64,000 nt of DNA from Thermoplasmata archaeon (GTDB lineage Archaea; Thermoplasmatota; Thermoplasmata; Lutacidiplasmatales; UBA184), in the NCBI GenBank assembly GCA_021819135.1, contig JAKASE010000001.1, forward strand, positions 1 to 64,000. Direction: 5' to 3'. The translations under genes and the position numbers were made by a program. The notes under the pieces were generated by a model. The model ran no database searches. It worked only from the letters and a program-made list of their open reading frames with translations, and was not told the origin of the DNA. This document shows, piece after piece, positions 38,456-47,603 of the stretch (positions are counted from its first letter, which is position 1; each line of letters starts with the position of its first letter).

Positions 38456-40162
38456 GTGTTCGCCGTCGGGTCGCTCTGGGACATCGTGTTCCTGGTCGCC
38501 CTCGTCATCGCGGTCGCGCCGTTCTTCGGCGCCTATCTCGGCCGGGTCTACATGGACCGTCCCGCGTTCGGGGACGCGATCCTCGCGCCGATCGAGCACG
38601 CGGTCTACCGCCTCCTCGGCACCTCCCCCCGCCAGTCGATGCGGGCGCGGGAGTACCTCCTCGCGGTGATCCTCGTCAACGGCGGGGTGTTCGCGTTCCT
38701 GTACGGGTTCTTCTTCTTCCAGGGGCTCCTGCCGTACAATGCGACGCACGCCCCCGGCATGAGCTGGGACCTCGCGTTCCACTCCGCCTCGAGCTTCACG
38801 ACCAACACCGATTTCACGCACTTCACGAACGAGTCCCAGCTGAGCCTGGGCTCGCTCATGATCGCCTGGCCGCTCGCCCTCTTCGTCTCGGCGGCGACCG
38901 GCCTCTCGGTCCTGGTCGCGATGGTCCGCGGGTTCGTCCGCCGCGACGGGACCCTGGGGAACTACTACGTCGACCTCGTCCGCACGATGACCCGGGTCCT
39001 CCTGCCGCTCGCGTTCCTCTTCGCGATCCTCCTGGTGCTGTTCGGGGTGCCCGAGACGTTCCGGAACCTCGTGGTCGCGCACCCGATCACCGGCGGAACG
39101 CAGCACCTCGTCTTCGGGCCGGTGGCCTCGTACACGTCGATCTCCCTGCTCGGGACGAACGGGGGCGGGTTCTACTCGGCGAACGCCGCCAGCCCCCTCG
39201 CGAACCCCTCCGCCGCGTCGAACCTGTTCGAGACGTTCGTGATGATGCTGATCCCGTTCTCGACCCCCTTCGCCTTCGGGCAGATCATCCGCCGTCGGAA
39301 CGAGTCCTGGCCTTACATGGGCACGATCCTGATCGTCTTCGCGATCGCGGTCGGCCTGTTCATCGCCTACCAGGCCGCGACGAACCCGGCGCTGCTCGGG
39401 ATCGCGAACCTCGGCGCCCAATCGAACGGCTACCCGGTCGGCCAGGAGACGCGGTTCGGCCTCCCCGAAGCGTCGCTCTTCCAGGTCGTGAGCGTCTACT
39501 CCAACGTCGGCGCGAACAACATGCAGATCAGCGCGCTCTCGCCGATGGCGCAGCTCGTCCTCCTGTTCGGGATGTTCACCCAGAGCACCCCGGGCGGGGA
39601 GGGGACCGGCTTTGCGACCCTCCTCTTGTTCGCCGTCCTCGGGATCTTCGTCGGCGGCCTGATGGTCGGACGGACCCCGGAGTACCTGGGCAAGAAGATC
39701 ACCACCGGCCAGGTCCGCTGGGCCGCCCTCGCGCTCCTGGTCCATCCGGCGCTGATCCTGGTCCCGTTCGTCGTGGCGGTCGCCGGCGGGTTCGTCTCGA
39801 CCGCCGGGTCGATCCCGGTCTCGGCCCACACCTTCACGGCGGTCCTCTACGAGTTCACGAGCGAGGCCGCGAACAACGGGAGCGCGCTCTCGACGGCGCA
39901 GTTCGTCGACTCGTCGACGTTCTTCAACGTCACCGGCGGGATCGTGATGCTGATCGGCCGGTTCCTCCCGATCTGGGCCATGCTCCAGGTCGGCGGGAAG
40001 TTCTCCGAGCAGGAGGTCCTGCCTCCCGGCCCGGGGACCCTGCGCACCGCGACGGTGACGTTCACGATCTACATGACGCTCTTTCTGATCATCGTGTCGG
40101 TCCTCCTCTTCCTCCCGGTCATCGCCCTCGGCCCGCTCGCCCAGATCCTCGGAGGCGCCTAG
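38456..40162 (+). CDS. kdpA: KdpA, K+-binding channel-like subunit
   Basis: 568 residues (E. coli 557). Ten or so membrane helices. The selectivity-filter repeats typical of the superfamily of K+ transporters are visible: 'SSFTTNTDFTHF' near 115-126, 'LLGTNGGGFYSANAASPL' near 230-247, 'SNVGANNMQI' near 348, with a fourth near 450-475. It binds and passes K+ while KdpB supplies energy. The start is GTG 38456. It is followed after one base by kdpB. Confidence 0.95.
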   Translation: MFAVGSLWDIVFLVALVIAVAPFFGAYLGRVYMDRPAFGDAILAPIEHAVYRLLGTSPRQSMRAREYLLAVILVNGGVFAFLYGFFFFQGLLPYNATHAPGMSWDLAFHSASSFTTNTDFTHFTNESQLSLGSLMIAWPLALFVSAATGLSVLVAMVRGFVRRDGTLGNYYVDLVRTMTRVLLPLAFLFAILLVLFGVPETFRNLVVAHPITGGTQHLVFGPVASYTSISLLGTNGGGFYSANAASPLANPSAASNLFETFVMMLIPFSTPFAFGQIIRRRNESWPYMGTILIVFAIAVGLFIAYQAATNPALLGIANLGAQSNGYPVGQETRFGLPEASLFQVVSVYSNVGANNMQISALSPMAQLVLLFGMFTQSTPGGEGTGFATLLLFAVLGIFVGGLMVGRTPEYLGKKITTGQVRWAALALLVHPALILVPFVVAVAGGFVSTAGSIPVSAHTFTAVLYEFTSEAANNGSALSTAQFVDSSTFFNVTGGIVMLIGRFLPIWAMLQVGGKFSEQEVLPPGPGTLRTATVTFTIYMTLFLIIVSVLLFLPVIALGPLAQILGGA

Positions 40163-40163
40163 G

Positions 40164-42284
40164 ATGGCGGAACCCGGCGCCAAGGTGCCCGTCCGGCGCG
40201 TACCGCACACGTCGGTCCGCCGCGTGGTCGCCGACTCGTTCCGGATGTTCTCGCCGCGCTACCAGGTCCGCTCGCCGGTGATGTTCAGCGTCTACGTACT
40301 CTTCCTCCTCATCCTCGTCCTCACGCTGTTCCCGCGCGCGTTCCCCGACATCGCCCACAGCTACGACCCGAACTACTTCCTCTGGGTCACCGTCATCCTG
40401 TTCCTGACCCTCTGGTTCTCGAACGTCTCGACCTCGATCGCGGAGGCCCAGGGACGGGCGCGCGCCGACAGCCTTCGCGAGATCCGCAGCGGGATCCGGG
40501 CCCGTCAGATCCTGCCCGACGGGACCGAGCGCTGGGTCCTCTCCGACATCCTGCAGGTCGGCGACACCGTCGAGATCCGCGCCGGCGAGCCGGTCCCGAT
40601 GGACGGCGACGTGATCCACGGCGCGGCCCTGATCGACGAGTCGATGATGACCGGCGAGTCGGAGCCGGTGACGCGCGAGAGCGGCGGCGACAAGACGAGC
40701 GTCCTCGGGGGCACGCAGGTCCTCCAGGGGACCGCCCGGATGCGCGTGACGGCCGTGCGCGGCCACTCCTTCCTCGATCGGCTCATCCACCTGGTGGAGG
40801 GGCAGGGCCGGGAGCCGACGCCGAACGAGCTCGCGCTCATCGTCCTGCTCTCGGCCCTCACGGTCGCGCTCTTCACGGTCGTGATCACGTTCGTCTATCT
40901 GGCGAACTACACCGACATCGTCACGATCGACCTCGCGACGATCGTGGCGCTGTTCGTCTGCCTGATGCCCACGACGATCGGCGCGCTCCTTCCCGCGATC
41001 GGGATCTCGGGGATCAACCGGACCGCCCAGGCGAACGTCATCGCGAAGTCGGGCAAGGCGGTCGAGGCGGCCGGGGACCTGGACGTCCTCATCCTCGACA
41101 AGACCGGGACGATCACGGTCGGGAACCGGCTCGCGGTCCAGTTCGTGGAGGCCCCCGGGGTCTCGAAGAGCGACCTGCTCGAGGCGGCCCTTCTCTGCTC
41201 CTCGCTGGACGACACCCCCGAGGGCCGCTCGATCGTACGCCTCGCCGGGCGGCGCAACGCGCCCACCCGGCGCCTCGAACCGGGGCGGTTCAAGGTCCTT
41301 CCGTTCACGGTCGAGCGACCGATGAGCGGCATCATCCTGCCGGACGGCACCGAGATCTACAAGGGGGCGGTGAAGACGATCGAGGCCTACGGCGCGCTCC
41401 TTCCGCCCGAGCTCCGCCAGGCGGCAGTGGATGCGTCCCGGCAGGGGATGACCCCTCTCGTCATCTCGGTGGGGAAGCGCCCGGTCGGGCTCGTCCTGCT
41501 CAAGGACGTGGTGAAGCCGGGGATCCGCGACCGTCTCCGCGAGCTCAAGACGATGGGGATCCGGACGATCATGTGCACCGGCGACAACCGCCTCACCGCC
41601 GCTGCGATCGCGCGCGAGAGCGGGGTCGACGACTTCGTCGCGGAGGCGAAACCGGAGTCGAAGCTCACGCTGATCGAGCGGGAGAAGGCCCAGGGTCGGC
41701 TGGTGGCGATGTCGGGGGACGGGACGAACGACGCGCCGGCCCTCGCGCGGGCGGACGTCGGGCTCGCCATGAACAGCGGGACGGGGGCGGCCAAGGAGGC
41801 GGGCAACATGGTCGACCTTGACAACGACCCCACGAAGCTCATCGAGGTCGTCTCGATCGGCAAGCAGCTGCTGATCACCCGGGGCGCGCTGACGACGTTC
41901 TCCATCACCAACGACGTCGCGAAGTACTTCGCGATCATCCCGGCGATCTTCATCGCCTCCGGCGCGGCCTCCCTGCCCGGGATCAGCGCATTGAACATCA
42001 TGGGGCTCGCCAATCCACAGCTCGCGATCCTCTCCGCGCTCGTCTTCAACGGGATGATCATCCCGATCCTGATCCCGCTCGCGCTGATCGGCGTGCCGTT
42101 CCGTCCCCGCTCGGCGATCGACCTCCTCCGCCGGAACCTTCTCCTCTACGGGGTCGGGGGTCTCGTGAGCGCGTTCGTCGGGATCAAGCTGATCTACCTC
42201 CTCCTCTCCTGGATCTCCGGGTTCCCGTTCTACCAGCACGTCGGTGCGGTGGTCTCCCACCTCCTGCCGATCGGAGGGCTCTAG
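40164..42284 (+). CDS. kdpB: KdpB, P-type ATPase catalytic subunit
   Basis: 706 residues. It carries the P-type ATPase set: 'MMTGESEPVTRES' (TGES) near 163-175, phosphorylated Asp in 'ILDKTGTITVGN' near 313, 'FTVERPMSG' in the nucleotide domain, 'MCTGDNRLTAAAIA' near 471, and 'MSGDGTNDAPALARADVG' near 513-530. KdpB drives K+ uptake by ATP hydrolysis. The Ser in TGES is the site where E. coli KdpB is inhibited by phosphorylation at high K+. It reads between kdpA and kdpC with only 1-2 bases between genes. Confidence 0.96.
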   Translation: MAEPGAKVPVRRVPHTSVRRVVADSFRMFSPRYQVRSPVMFSVYVLFLLILVLTLFPRAFPDIAHSYDPNYFLWVTVILFLTLWFSNVSTSIAEAQGRARADSLREIRSGIRARQILPDGTERWVLSDILQVGDTVEIRAGEPVPMDGDVIHGAALIDESMMTGESEPVTRESGGDKTSVLGGTQVLQGTARMRVTAVRGHSFLDRLIHLVEGQGREPTPNELALIVLLSALTVALFTVVITFVYLANYTDIVTIDLATIVALFVCLMPTTIGALLPAIGISGINRTAQANVIAKSGKAVEAAGDLDVLILDKTGTITVGNRLAVQFVEAPGVSKSDLLEAALLCSSLDDTPEGRSIVRLAGRRNAPTRRLEPGRFKVLPFTVERPMSGIILPDGTEIYKGAVKTIEAYGALLPPELRQAAVDASRQGMTPLVISVGKRPVGLVLLKDVVKPGIRDRLRELKTMGIRTIMCTGDNRLTAAAIARESGVDDFVAEAKPESKLTLIEREKAQGRLVAMSGDGTNDAPALARADVGLAMNSGTGAAKEAGNMVDLDNDPTKLIEVVSIGKQLLITRGALTTFSITNDVAKYFAIIPAIFIASGAASLPGISALNIMGLANPQLAILSALVFNGMIIPILIPLALIGVPFRPRSAIDLLRRNLLLYGVGGLVSAFVGIKLIYLLLSWISGFPFYQHVGAVVSHLLPIGGL

Positions 42285-42286
42285 CG

Positions 42287-42925
42287 ATGGCCGAGAGGTC
42301 CCCGGGCCCTTCGGGAACGTCGGGCCATCGCCCGAAGCACGCCCTCTCCACGGGGCGGCACGTCCGGGCGACGGGGCTCTTTCTCGTCCTGATGGTCGTC
42401 GTCGCGGGGTTCGTCTATCCGTTCGTCGTGACCGAGATCGCGCAGGTGATCGACGCGCCGGCGGCGAACGGCTCGCTGCTCCACTACCCCAACGGGACCG
42501 TCGCCGGCTCCTCCCTGGTCGCGCAGAACACCGACGCACCGTACCTGTTCTGGAGCCGACCGTCGCTCTCCGACTACAACCTCACGCTCGGCGCCCAGAC
42601 CGCGCCCGGCCCCTCGGACCCGAACCTGACGGCGCTCCTCAACGAGACGATCGCCTACATGGACCAGTACGGCATCGGCACGGTCAACGCGACCGTGCCG
42701 TTCTGGTGGGCCGCCCCCTCGGCCTCGTCCATCGATCCCGACCTCGTCCCCCAGGCGGTGCTCGTCCAGGTGCCGCGCGTCGCGGCGGCCAACAACCTGT
42801 CGATCGGGGTCGTGACCGCCCTCGTCAACAAGCATATTGTCAACCCGCCCTTCCCCGATATCGGGGTCCCGTACGTGAACGTGCTCTCGCTCGACCTCGA
42901 CCTGATCGCGATGACGGGGCGGTGA
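42287..42925 (+). CDS. kdpC: KdpC, assembly/affinity subunit
   Basis: 212 residues with one N-terminal membrane helix (about 28-50) and an extracellular domain. The 'GSSLVAQNTDAPYLFWSRPS' region near 72-91 and the end with 'DIGVPYVNVLSLDLDL' are typical of KdpC. It aids assembly and raises K+ affinity. It begins two bases after kdpB and its stop overlaps an in-frame GTG of the Usp gene, so all five genes form one operon. Confidence 0.93.
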   Translation: MAERSPGPSGTSGHRPKHALSTGRHVRATGLFLVLMVVVAGFVYPFVVTEIAQVIDAPAANGSLLHYPNGTVAGSSLVAQNTDAPYLFWSRPSLSDYNLTLGAQTAPGPSDPNLTALLNETIAYMDQYGIGTVNATVPFWWAAPSASSIDPDLVPQAVLVQVPRVAAANNLSIGVVTALVNKHIVNPPFPDIGVPYVNVLSLDLDLIAMTGR

Positions 42926-42930
42926 GCCCG

Positions 42931-43740
42931 ATGTACCGGTCGATCCTCGTCCCCGTCCAGGAGCCCGCCGAAGTGGAACCCCTGATCCGGTTCGCCTCGA
43001 TGCTGCTTGACGCGGACGGCGTGATCCGCATCCTCCACGTGATCCCGACCACGACGCTGCCCGAGGTCACGCGCGAGTGGCGGTCGTCGGTCCACCTGGT
43101 CGTCCCGGCGCACGAGGCCGGGGCGGCGCTCGACGTGAAGGTCGAGCCCGAGGTCCGTGCCGCGACGGACGTCCCCGGCGAGATCCTCGAAGGCGCCGAG
43201 TCGCACAACGTCGACGCGATCCTGATCACCCTGCGCGGCGACCGCCGCAGCCGCAACCCGTTCGTCGGGCACACCGCCACCGGTATCCTGCACCACGCCC
43301 GAGCCCAGGTCCTGGTGATGAACCGCCTCGGCCTCGCGTCGACGCGGATCCCCCGCATCCTCCTCCCGACGTTCGGGGAGATGCCGAACCCCACCGCGCT
43401 GCGCATCGGCGAGGAGATCGCCGTCCGGTCCGGGGGCGTCCCGATCGTCGTCCTCGCGCTCGGGCCGCAGGAGGCGAGCGCGACGGAGTCGGTCGGCGGG
43501 GACGGCAAGAGCGCCCGGGGCACGGTGCTGACCCGCCGGCGGGCGTTCATCCCGAGCCGCATTCTCGGGCGGCGCCACCAGCTGCCCGAGCTGATCCTCC
43601 AGGCAGCCGGTCGCGAGCGGTTCGGTCTGGTCGTGATGGGCGAGGACCCCCGGCGGGCGTCCGGTCCCCTTCTCACCCGACGGTTCATCGAGGAGCTCTT
43701 CCGGGCGGCGCCGTGCCCGGTGATGGCGGTCCGCGGCTAG
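42931..43740 (+). CDS. tandem universal stress protein in the kdp operon
   Basis: 269 residues with two UspA-like halves: 'MYRSILVPVQEPAEVEPLI' at the start and 'RIPRILLPTFGEMPNPTAL' near 137-155. Each has a C-terminal strand ending 'ARAQVLVMN' or 'APCPVMAVRG'. The G-2x-G-9x-G-S/T ATP motif is partial ('GHTATGILHHARAQVL' in the first half). KdpD sensor kinases carry a Usp domain, and no kdpD or kdpE is visible here, so this protein may sense nucleotides or ions for the pump. Inference from context. A GTG at 42922 overlapping the kdpC stop is an alternative start. Confidence 0.75.
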   Translation: MYRSILVPVQEPAEVEPLIRFASMLLDADGVIRILHVIPTTTLPEVTREWRSSVHLVVPAHEAGAALDVKVEPEVRAATDVPGEILEGAESHNVDAILITLRGDRRSRNPFVGHTATGILHHARAQVLVMNRLGLASTRIPRILLPTFGEMPNPTALRIGEEIAVRSGGVPIVVLALGPQEASATESVGGDGKSARGTVLTRRRAFIPSRILGRRHQLPELILQAAGRERFGLVVMGEDPRRASGPLLTRRFIEELFRAAPCPVMAVRG

Positions 43741-43757
43741 GGCGCTCGGGGCCGACG

Positions 43758-44534
43758 ATGGGAGAGCTCTGGTTCGTCGGGCTCGGGCTCGGGGACGAAC
43801 GCGGGCTCTCCTGCGCCGCGCTCGACGCGCTCCGGGCGTCGTCGGTGGTCTTCGCCGAGGAGTACACGGCGGTCGCGCCGGCGGGGACCCTCGAGCGCCT
43901 CGAGGCCGAGATCGGCCGGCCGGTCCGCCGCCTCGACCGGGCCGCGCTCGAGTCCGAACGGCCCGTCCTCGAGGCGCTCACCGGCGTCCCCCGGGTCGCG
44001 CTCCTCGTCGTCGGGGACCCGTTCGCGGCGACGACCCACCTCGCGCTCCGCCTCGCCGCCGAGAAGGCGGGACATCCCTGGCGGTACCTCCCGAACGCGA
44101 GCATCCTCACGGCGGCCCCGGGGTTCCTCGGCCTCATGCCGTACCGCTTCGGGCGCACGGTCTCGCTGCCGTTCCCCGCTCCGGGGTTCGCCCCGCGCTC
44201 GCCGCTCGATCAGCTCGGGGAGAACCGTTCCCGCGGGCTCCATACGCTCCTCCTTCTCGACCTATTGCCCGCGGAGGAGCGCTATCTCACCGCGGGGGAG
44301 GCGCTCGCCCGGCTCCGGGAGCTCGACCCGGACGGTTCGGTCCTGCCCGACCCCACTCCCGTCGCGGTGGCCGCCCGGGTCGGACGTCCCGACGCGCGGG
44401 GGTTCTTCGGGCCGTTCGTGCGCCTGCGGTCGGTGGACTTCGGACCCCCGATGCACGCCGTCGTGGTGCCGGCGCCGGAGCTCCACTTCGAGGAGGCCGA
44501 GGCGCTCGACCGGATCCGGGTCCCGGACCGCTAG
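43758..44534 (+). CDS. dphB: diphthine synthase (DphB)
   Basis: 258 residues of the class III SAM methyltransferase fold. 'MGELWFVGLGLGDERGLS' at the start is typical (G-L-G-L-x-D), 'VFAEEYTA' follows near 31, 'VALLVVGDPFAATTHLALRL' near 76-95, and 'GLHTLLLLDL' near 163. It methylates the modified His of elongation factor 2 during diphthamide synthesis. It lies 17 bases after the Usp gene in the same direction, though functionally unlinked to K+ uptake. Confidence 0.93.
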   Translation: MGELWFVGLGLGDERGLSCAALDALRASSVVFAEEYTAVAPAGTLERLEAEIGRPVRRLDRAALESERPVLEALTGVPRVALLVVGDPFAATTHLALRLAAEKAGHPWRYLPNASILTAAPGFLGLMPYRFGRTVSLPFPAPGFAPRSPLDQLGENRSRGLHTLLLLDLLPAEERYLTAGEALARLRELDPDGSVLPDPTPVAVAARVGRPDARGFFGPFVRLRSVDFGPPMHAVVVPAPELHFEEAEALDRIRVPDR

Positions 44535-44548
44535 CGCGGATCGGGGGA

Positions 44549-45004
44549 CTACCCGCGTACACCGGTGGGGGTGGCGGGCGGGCTCAGGGCATCGGCGAAC
44601 TGACGGATGCGGAACGGTCGGAGGAGGACGACGTCGGCCCGGCGCGCGGGGTCCGCCGGGGAAGGGGGCGGCCGCGAAGCCGGGGCGACCAGGATCACGC
44701 GGAGCGGGGGATGGATCGCGCGCGCGTCCGCGACCAGGGTCCCGAAGCTCCCCTCGGCGAGGCTCACGTCGGCGACCATGATCGAAGGGCGTCGGTCCCG
44801 GACGAGCTCGAGGGCATGGGTGGCCCCCTCCGCCTCCCCCTCGATCCGGAAGTGATGCAGCCGAAGCAGTCCGCGCAGGAGGACCCGGGTCTCTTCATCC
44901 CCGGCAACCACGATCGCGGTGGTGGAATGCCCATCGGGCACGCTCAAGCTCCCCTCTCCCGGCGCGGAGACTCCCCCACGGAGCCCGCCAGAGACACCCT
45001 GCAT
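44549..45004 (-). CDS. receiver-domain protein (response-regulator-like)
   Basis: 151 residues. The receiver fold occupies about 27-140: 'STTAIVVAGDEETRVLLRGLL' at strand 1 with an Asp-Glu pair, the phospho-acceptor Asp in 'SIMVADVSLAEG' near 77, a Thr/Ser position, and 'RADVVLLRPFR' near 127-137 in place of the usual K-P-F (here R-P-F). No output domain. It probably passes or stores a phosphoryl signal, but replacement of the Lys suggests altered signalling. A box A-like GAAAAATAG on the minus strand lies about 20 bases before ATG 45004. Convergent with dphB. Confidence 0.68.
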   Translation of the reverse strand: MQGVSGGLRGGVSAPGEGSLSVPDGHSTTAIVVAGDEETRVLLRGLLRLHHFRIEGEAEGATHALELVRDRRPSIMVADVSLAEGSFGTLVADARAIHPPLRVILVAPASRPPPSPADPARRADVVLLRPFRIRQFADALSPPATPTGVRG

Positions 45005-45082
45005 TAGGCTTACCGTCTATTTTTCTCTACTCCATGTACCCCGGCGGGTCGGGGGATGGCTCGGCGGGGCCCCCGGAGGCGG

Positions 45083-46633
45083 TCACCGGGCCCCCTCGGG
45101 GGTGCCCCAGTCGACCACGCCCGCCGACTGGAGAAGTCGGTCGAGCGCGCGGTGGTACTCCCCCGCCGGCGCGACGAGGAGGAGGTGGGCGCGGTCCGCG
45201 AGGGAGTGGCCGAACTCCTGCTCGGTCGGCGTGAACTGCCAGGCGTGGGCGTTCGCGCGACCGAGCGCGAGGAGGAGGCCGAACGCGAGCCCCCGCTCCT
45301 TGCCGTCCCGCGGCAGCGATTGGAGGATCGACCGCTCCGCCCCGGATTCGCGGTGGGTCCGGTACTCCCGGGCGATCCGGTCGACCCACTCGGCCTCCCG
45401 GACGAGCCGGGAGTATCGCGGGAGCGCCTCCAGGGTCTCCCGCTCCTCGCTGCGCCGCTGCGCCCGCTTCAGGATCTCGGCGATCCGTCCCGGCGCACCC
45501 CGCGCGTCGTCGACGAGGCGGCGGCGCTCCTCCGGATCGGAAACGATCGAGCGGAGGATCTCCTCCGAGTGCTGGGGCCAGAGCCGTTCGAGCGCGCGGC
45601 TCGCGCTCGGCTCGTCGACCTCGAAGTACCCGTCCGTCCCGCCGAGGACCGACTCCAGGGCCCGGCGCTCGATCGGCGAGGGCGAGAGCGCGTCCAGGAA
45701 GCGGACGAGGTCGCTCCCGTAACAAACCCCCCGGGCGACGAACGTCGGTCGGTCGGTATGCTCGATCCGACGCTTCGCTTCGGCCACGTATTGGTCGAGG
45801 AGCGCGGAGTCGCCGACCCGTCCGATCTCGTACTGGTGCTCGAGCGCCCGAGAGAGCGGCGGCAGGTCGGCATGCACGCACTCCGACCCCGCGGAGCAGG
45901 CGACGTTGAGCTCGGCGTGGACCGGGAACTCGGCGCTCGGGTCGGGGCTCGCGGTCCCGTCGGAGAGGCTTGACAGGAGGTGCCGGTCGTCCTTCGCGCA
46001 CTTGCGGCACACCCGGAAGACCGACCCGTCCCCGGCCCAGCCGACCTCGAGGAACGGACGGGACTCCCCGGACGCGAGGTGCGAGCAGACGAATCGACGC
46101 CCGGGGCTCTGCTCCGTGAGACGATACGGGAGGTCGGCGATCTTCTCGGCGCGGAACTCGGGGGGCGGCTGGTTCGAGCGCCCGGTGCACCAGAGCGTCC
46201 GGCGACCGGCGAAGAAGTGGAACCCCTTGCGCGCCCAGTCGATGTATCCGAGGAGCAGGCGGGACGGGTCGTCGCCGAGCTGCACCGCCACCTCGGCCTC
46301 CCGGTCCGTCCGGGCCAGAGCGGCGAACGAGACCTCCCCGGTCGGCAGGGGAAAGGGGGCGAGGACCGGCGGTTCCGGTTCGAGCGCGTAGCGCAGGAGC
46401 CCCGCGTAGGCCCGGGCCATCGGATCGCCCCAGCGGGAGAGCCGCTCGAGGCGCTTCGCGTCGTCGGCCACGGCCCGTACCTCCTCGAGCTCGGCGCGGC
46501 GCCGTTCGAACCGTTCCGGCGGGCAGTCCGGGGTGAGGTGCGGGAGGAGCGGTTGGACGGACTCCCGGAGCGATTTCGCGCGGGCGACCAGGTCCTGGGT
46601 ACGGAGGCCGGAGCCCCGGTGGATGCGCGCCAC
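45083..46633 (-). CDS. large archaeal protein with Cys clusters, function unknown
   Basis: 516 residues from GTG 46633, picked because a GATAAGTA box lies about 20-25 bases upstream and the helical protein pattern begins there. Cys/His groups occur in the middle: 'VCSHLASGES' near 185, 'CRKCAKDDRHLL' near 210, 'CSAGSECVHADL' near 245, and 'CYGSDLVRF' near 305, probably zinc sites. Both ends are helical; the C-terminus has 'HAWQFTPTEQEFGHSLADR' near 460-479. The layout reminds me of the uncharacterised archaeal DUF530 family, from memory and uncertain. It follows guaAA by 41 bases. Confidence 0.62.
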   Translation of the reverse strand: MARIHRGSGLRTQDLVARAKSLRESVQPLLPHLTPDCPPERFERRRAELEEVRAVADDAKRLERLSRWGDPMARAYAGLLRYALEPEPPVLAPFPLPTGEVSFAALARTDREAEVAVQLGDDPSRLLLGYIDWARKGFHFFAGRRTLWCTGRSNQPPPEFRAEKIADLPYRLTEQSPGRRFVCSHLASGESRPFLEVGWAGDGSVFRVCRKCAKDDRHLLSSLSDGTASPDPSAEFPVHAELNVACSAGSECVHADLPPLSRALEHQYEIGRVGDSALLDQYVAEAKRRIEHTDRPTFVARGVCYGSDLVRFLDALSPSPIERRALESVLGGTDGYFEVDEPSASRALERLWPQHSEEILRSIVSDPEERRRLVDDARGAPGRIAEILKRAQRRSEERETLEALPRYSRLVREAEWVDRIAREYRTHRESGAERSILQSLPRDGKERGLAFGLLLALGRANAHAWQFTPTEQEFGHSLADRAHLLLVAPAGEYHRALDRLLQSAGVVDWGTPEGAR

Positions 46634-46674
46634 GTCCGCCGCGAGCGGAAGGCCGTACTTATCCCGGTCGGCCG

Positions 46675-47241
46675 CTAGCGGCGACAGGCCTCGAGGAAGT
46701 GCCGGAAGATCTCCTGCCCGCCCTGCGTGTGCTCGACCTCGGGGTGGAACTGGACGCCCCAGATCGGCCGGTCCGGATGGGCCATCGCCTCGACCGGGCA
46801 GGCGGCGGAGTGGGCCAGCACCGACCAGCCGCGCGGGACCTCGACGACCTGGTCGTTGTGGCTCGCCCACACGGTGAGGCTCGGCGGGAGGCCGGCGAAG
46901 AGCGGGTGGTCCGGCCGGTCCACCGTAAGCTCGACCGAGCCGAACTCGGGGACCGCCGAGTGCGCCACACGCCCCCCGAAGTGTCGACCGAGGAACTGGT
47001 GCCCGACGCAGATCGCGAGGATCGGGAACGGGGCGCGATCGATCCAGTCCCCCACGGCCCCGAGGGGCGTGTTGGTCCCCTCGAGGCTCAGGGCACCGCC
47101 CGACAGCACGACCCCCTCGGCCTCGAGCGACTCGAAGGGGGTCGTGTTCGGGACGATCCGCGTATCGGCGCCGAGGTCACGGAGCACCCGCCATTCGCGG
47201 TGCGTCCACTGGCCCCCGTTGTCGACGACCGGGATCCGCAT
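46675..47241 (-). CDS. guaAA: GMP synthase glutamine amidotransferase subunit
   Basis: 188 residues. Class I glutaminase: nucleophile Cys78 in 'AICVGHQFLG', with the catalytic His166 and Glu168 in 'VQFHPEVEH'. The N-terminus 'VVDNGGQWTHREWRVLRDLG' is typical of archaeal stand-alone GuaA amidotransferases, which pair with a separate ATP-pyrophosphatase subunit (not in this window). It releases ammonia from glutamine for XMP amination. Its ATG overlaps the preceding stop by one base (TGATG), so it is translationally coupled to the small membrane protein gene. Confidence 0.93.
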   Translation of the reverse strand: MRIPVVDNGGQWTHREWRVLRDLGADTRIVPNTTPFESLEAEGVVLSGGALSLEGTNTPLGAVGDWIDRAPFPILAICVGHQFLGRHFGGRVAHSAVPEFGSVELTVDRPDHPLFAGLPPSLTVWASHNDQVVEVPRGWSVLAHSAACPVEAMAHPDRPIWGVQFHPEVEHTQGGQEIFRHFLEACRR

Positions 47242-47603
47242 CAATCCTCGTCGGGCGTCTCGGAGGCCGGGTCCGCCGGCGGGGCCGGGGCGACGGCCGA
47301 CCGTATCTGCTCGACCGACCGCTTGAGCTCCGTCAGTTCCCCGCGCATGCGCAGCATCTCCTCCTCGAAGGGGGTGAAACCGGTCGGTCGCATCATCCGG
47401 CTCGAGATGAATATGCCGATGAAGATCGCGCCGACCAGCGCGACCGTCGTGGTGAAGAACAGGACGAAGACGAACGTGAGCGGATCGCCCACCGCGACCT
47501 GGATGGGGAGCGTGAACGCGTGAGTGATCTCGGCGACCTCCACGATCAGGAGGATCGCGACCAGCGCGAACCACACCCCGAGCACGACGCGCGATGCCCT
47601 CAC
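47241..47603 (-). CDS. two-helix membrane protein with C-terminal coiled coil
   Basis: 120 residues: helices near 8-28 and 43-67, then a heptad-like stretch ('FEEEMLRMRGELTELKRSV' near 79-97) and an acidic Pro/Ala tail. It starts in an ATGA overlap with the secreted-protein gene and ends in a TGATG overlap with guaAA. Function unknown; probably forms an oligomer through the coiled coil. Confidence 0.62.
   Translation of the reverse strand: MRASRVVLGVWFALVAILLIVEVAEITHAFTLPIQVAVGDPLTFVFVLFFTTTVALVGAIFIGIFISSRMMRPTGFTPFEEEMLRMRGELTELKRSVEQIRSAVAPAPPADPASETPDED

Noticed and set aside
38306-40210. 634-codon open frame opposite kdpA
   Set aside because: Same artefact: charged low-complexity sequence opposite a definite KdpA.
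40119-42539. 806-codon open frame on the minus strand opposite kdpB and kdpC
   Set aside because: Its product is almost all Arg, Asp, Glu, Gly and Pro with no fold, and it mirrors the codon bias of the clear kdpB gene. It is a GC-rich antisense artefact.
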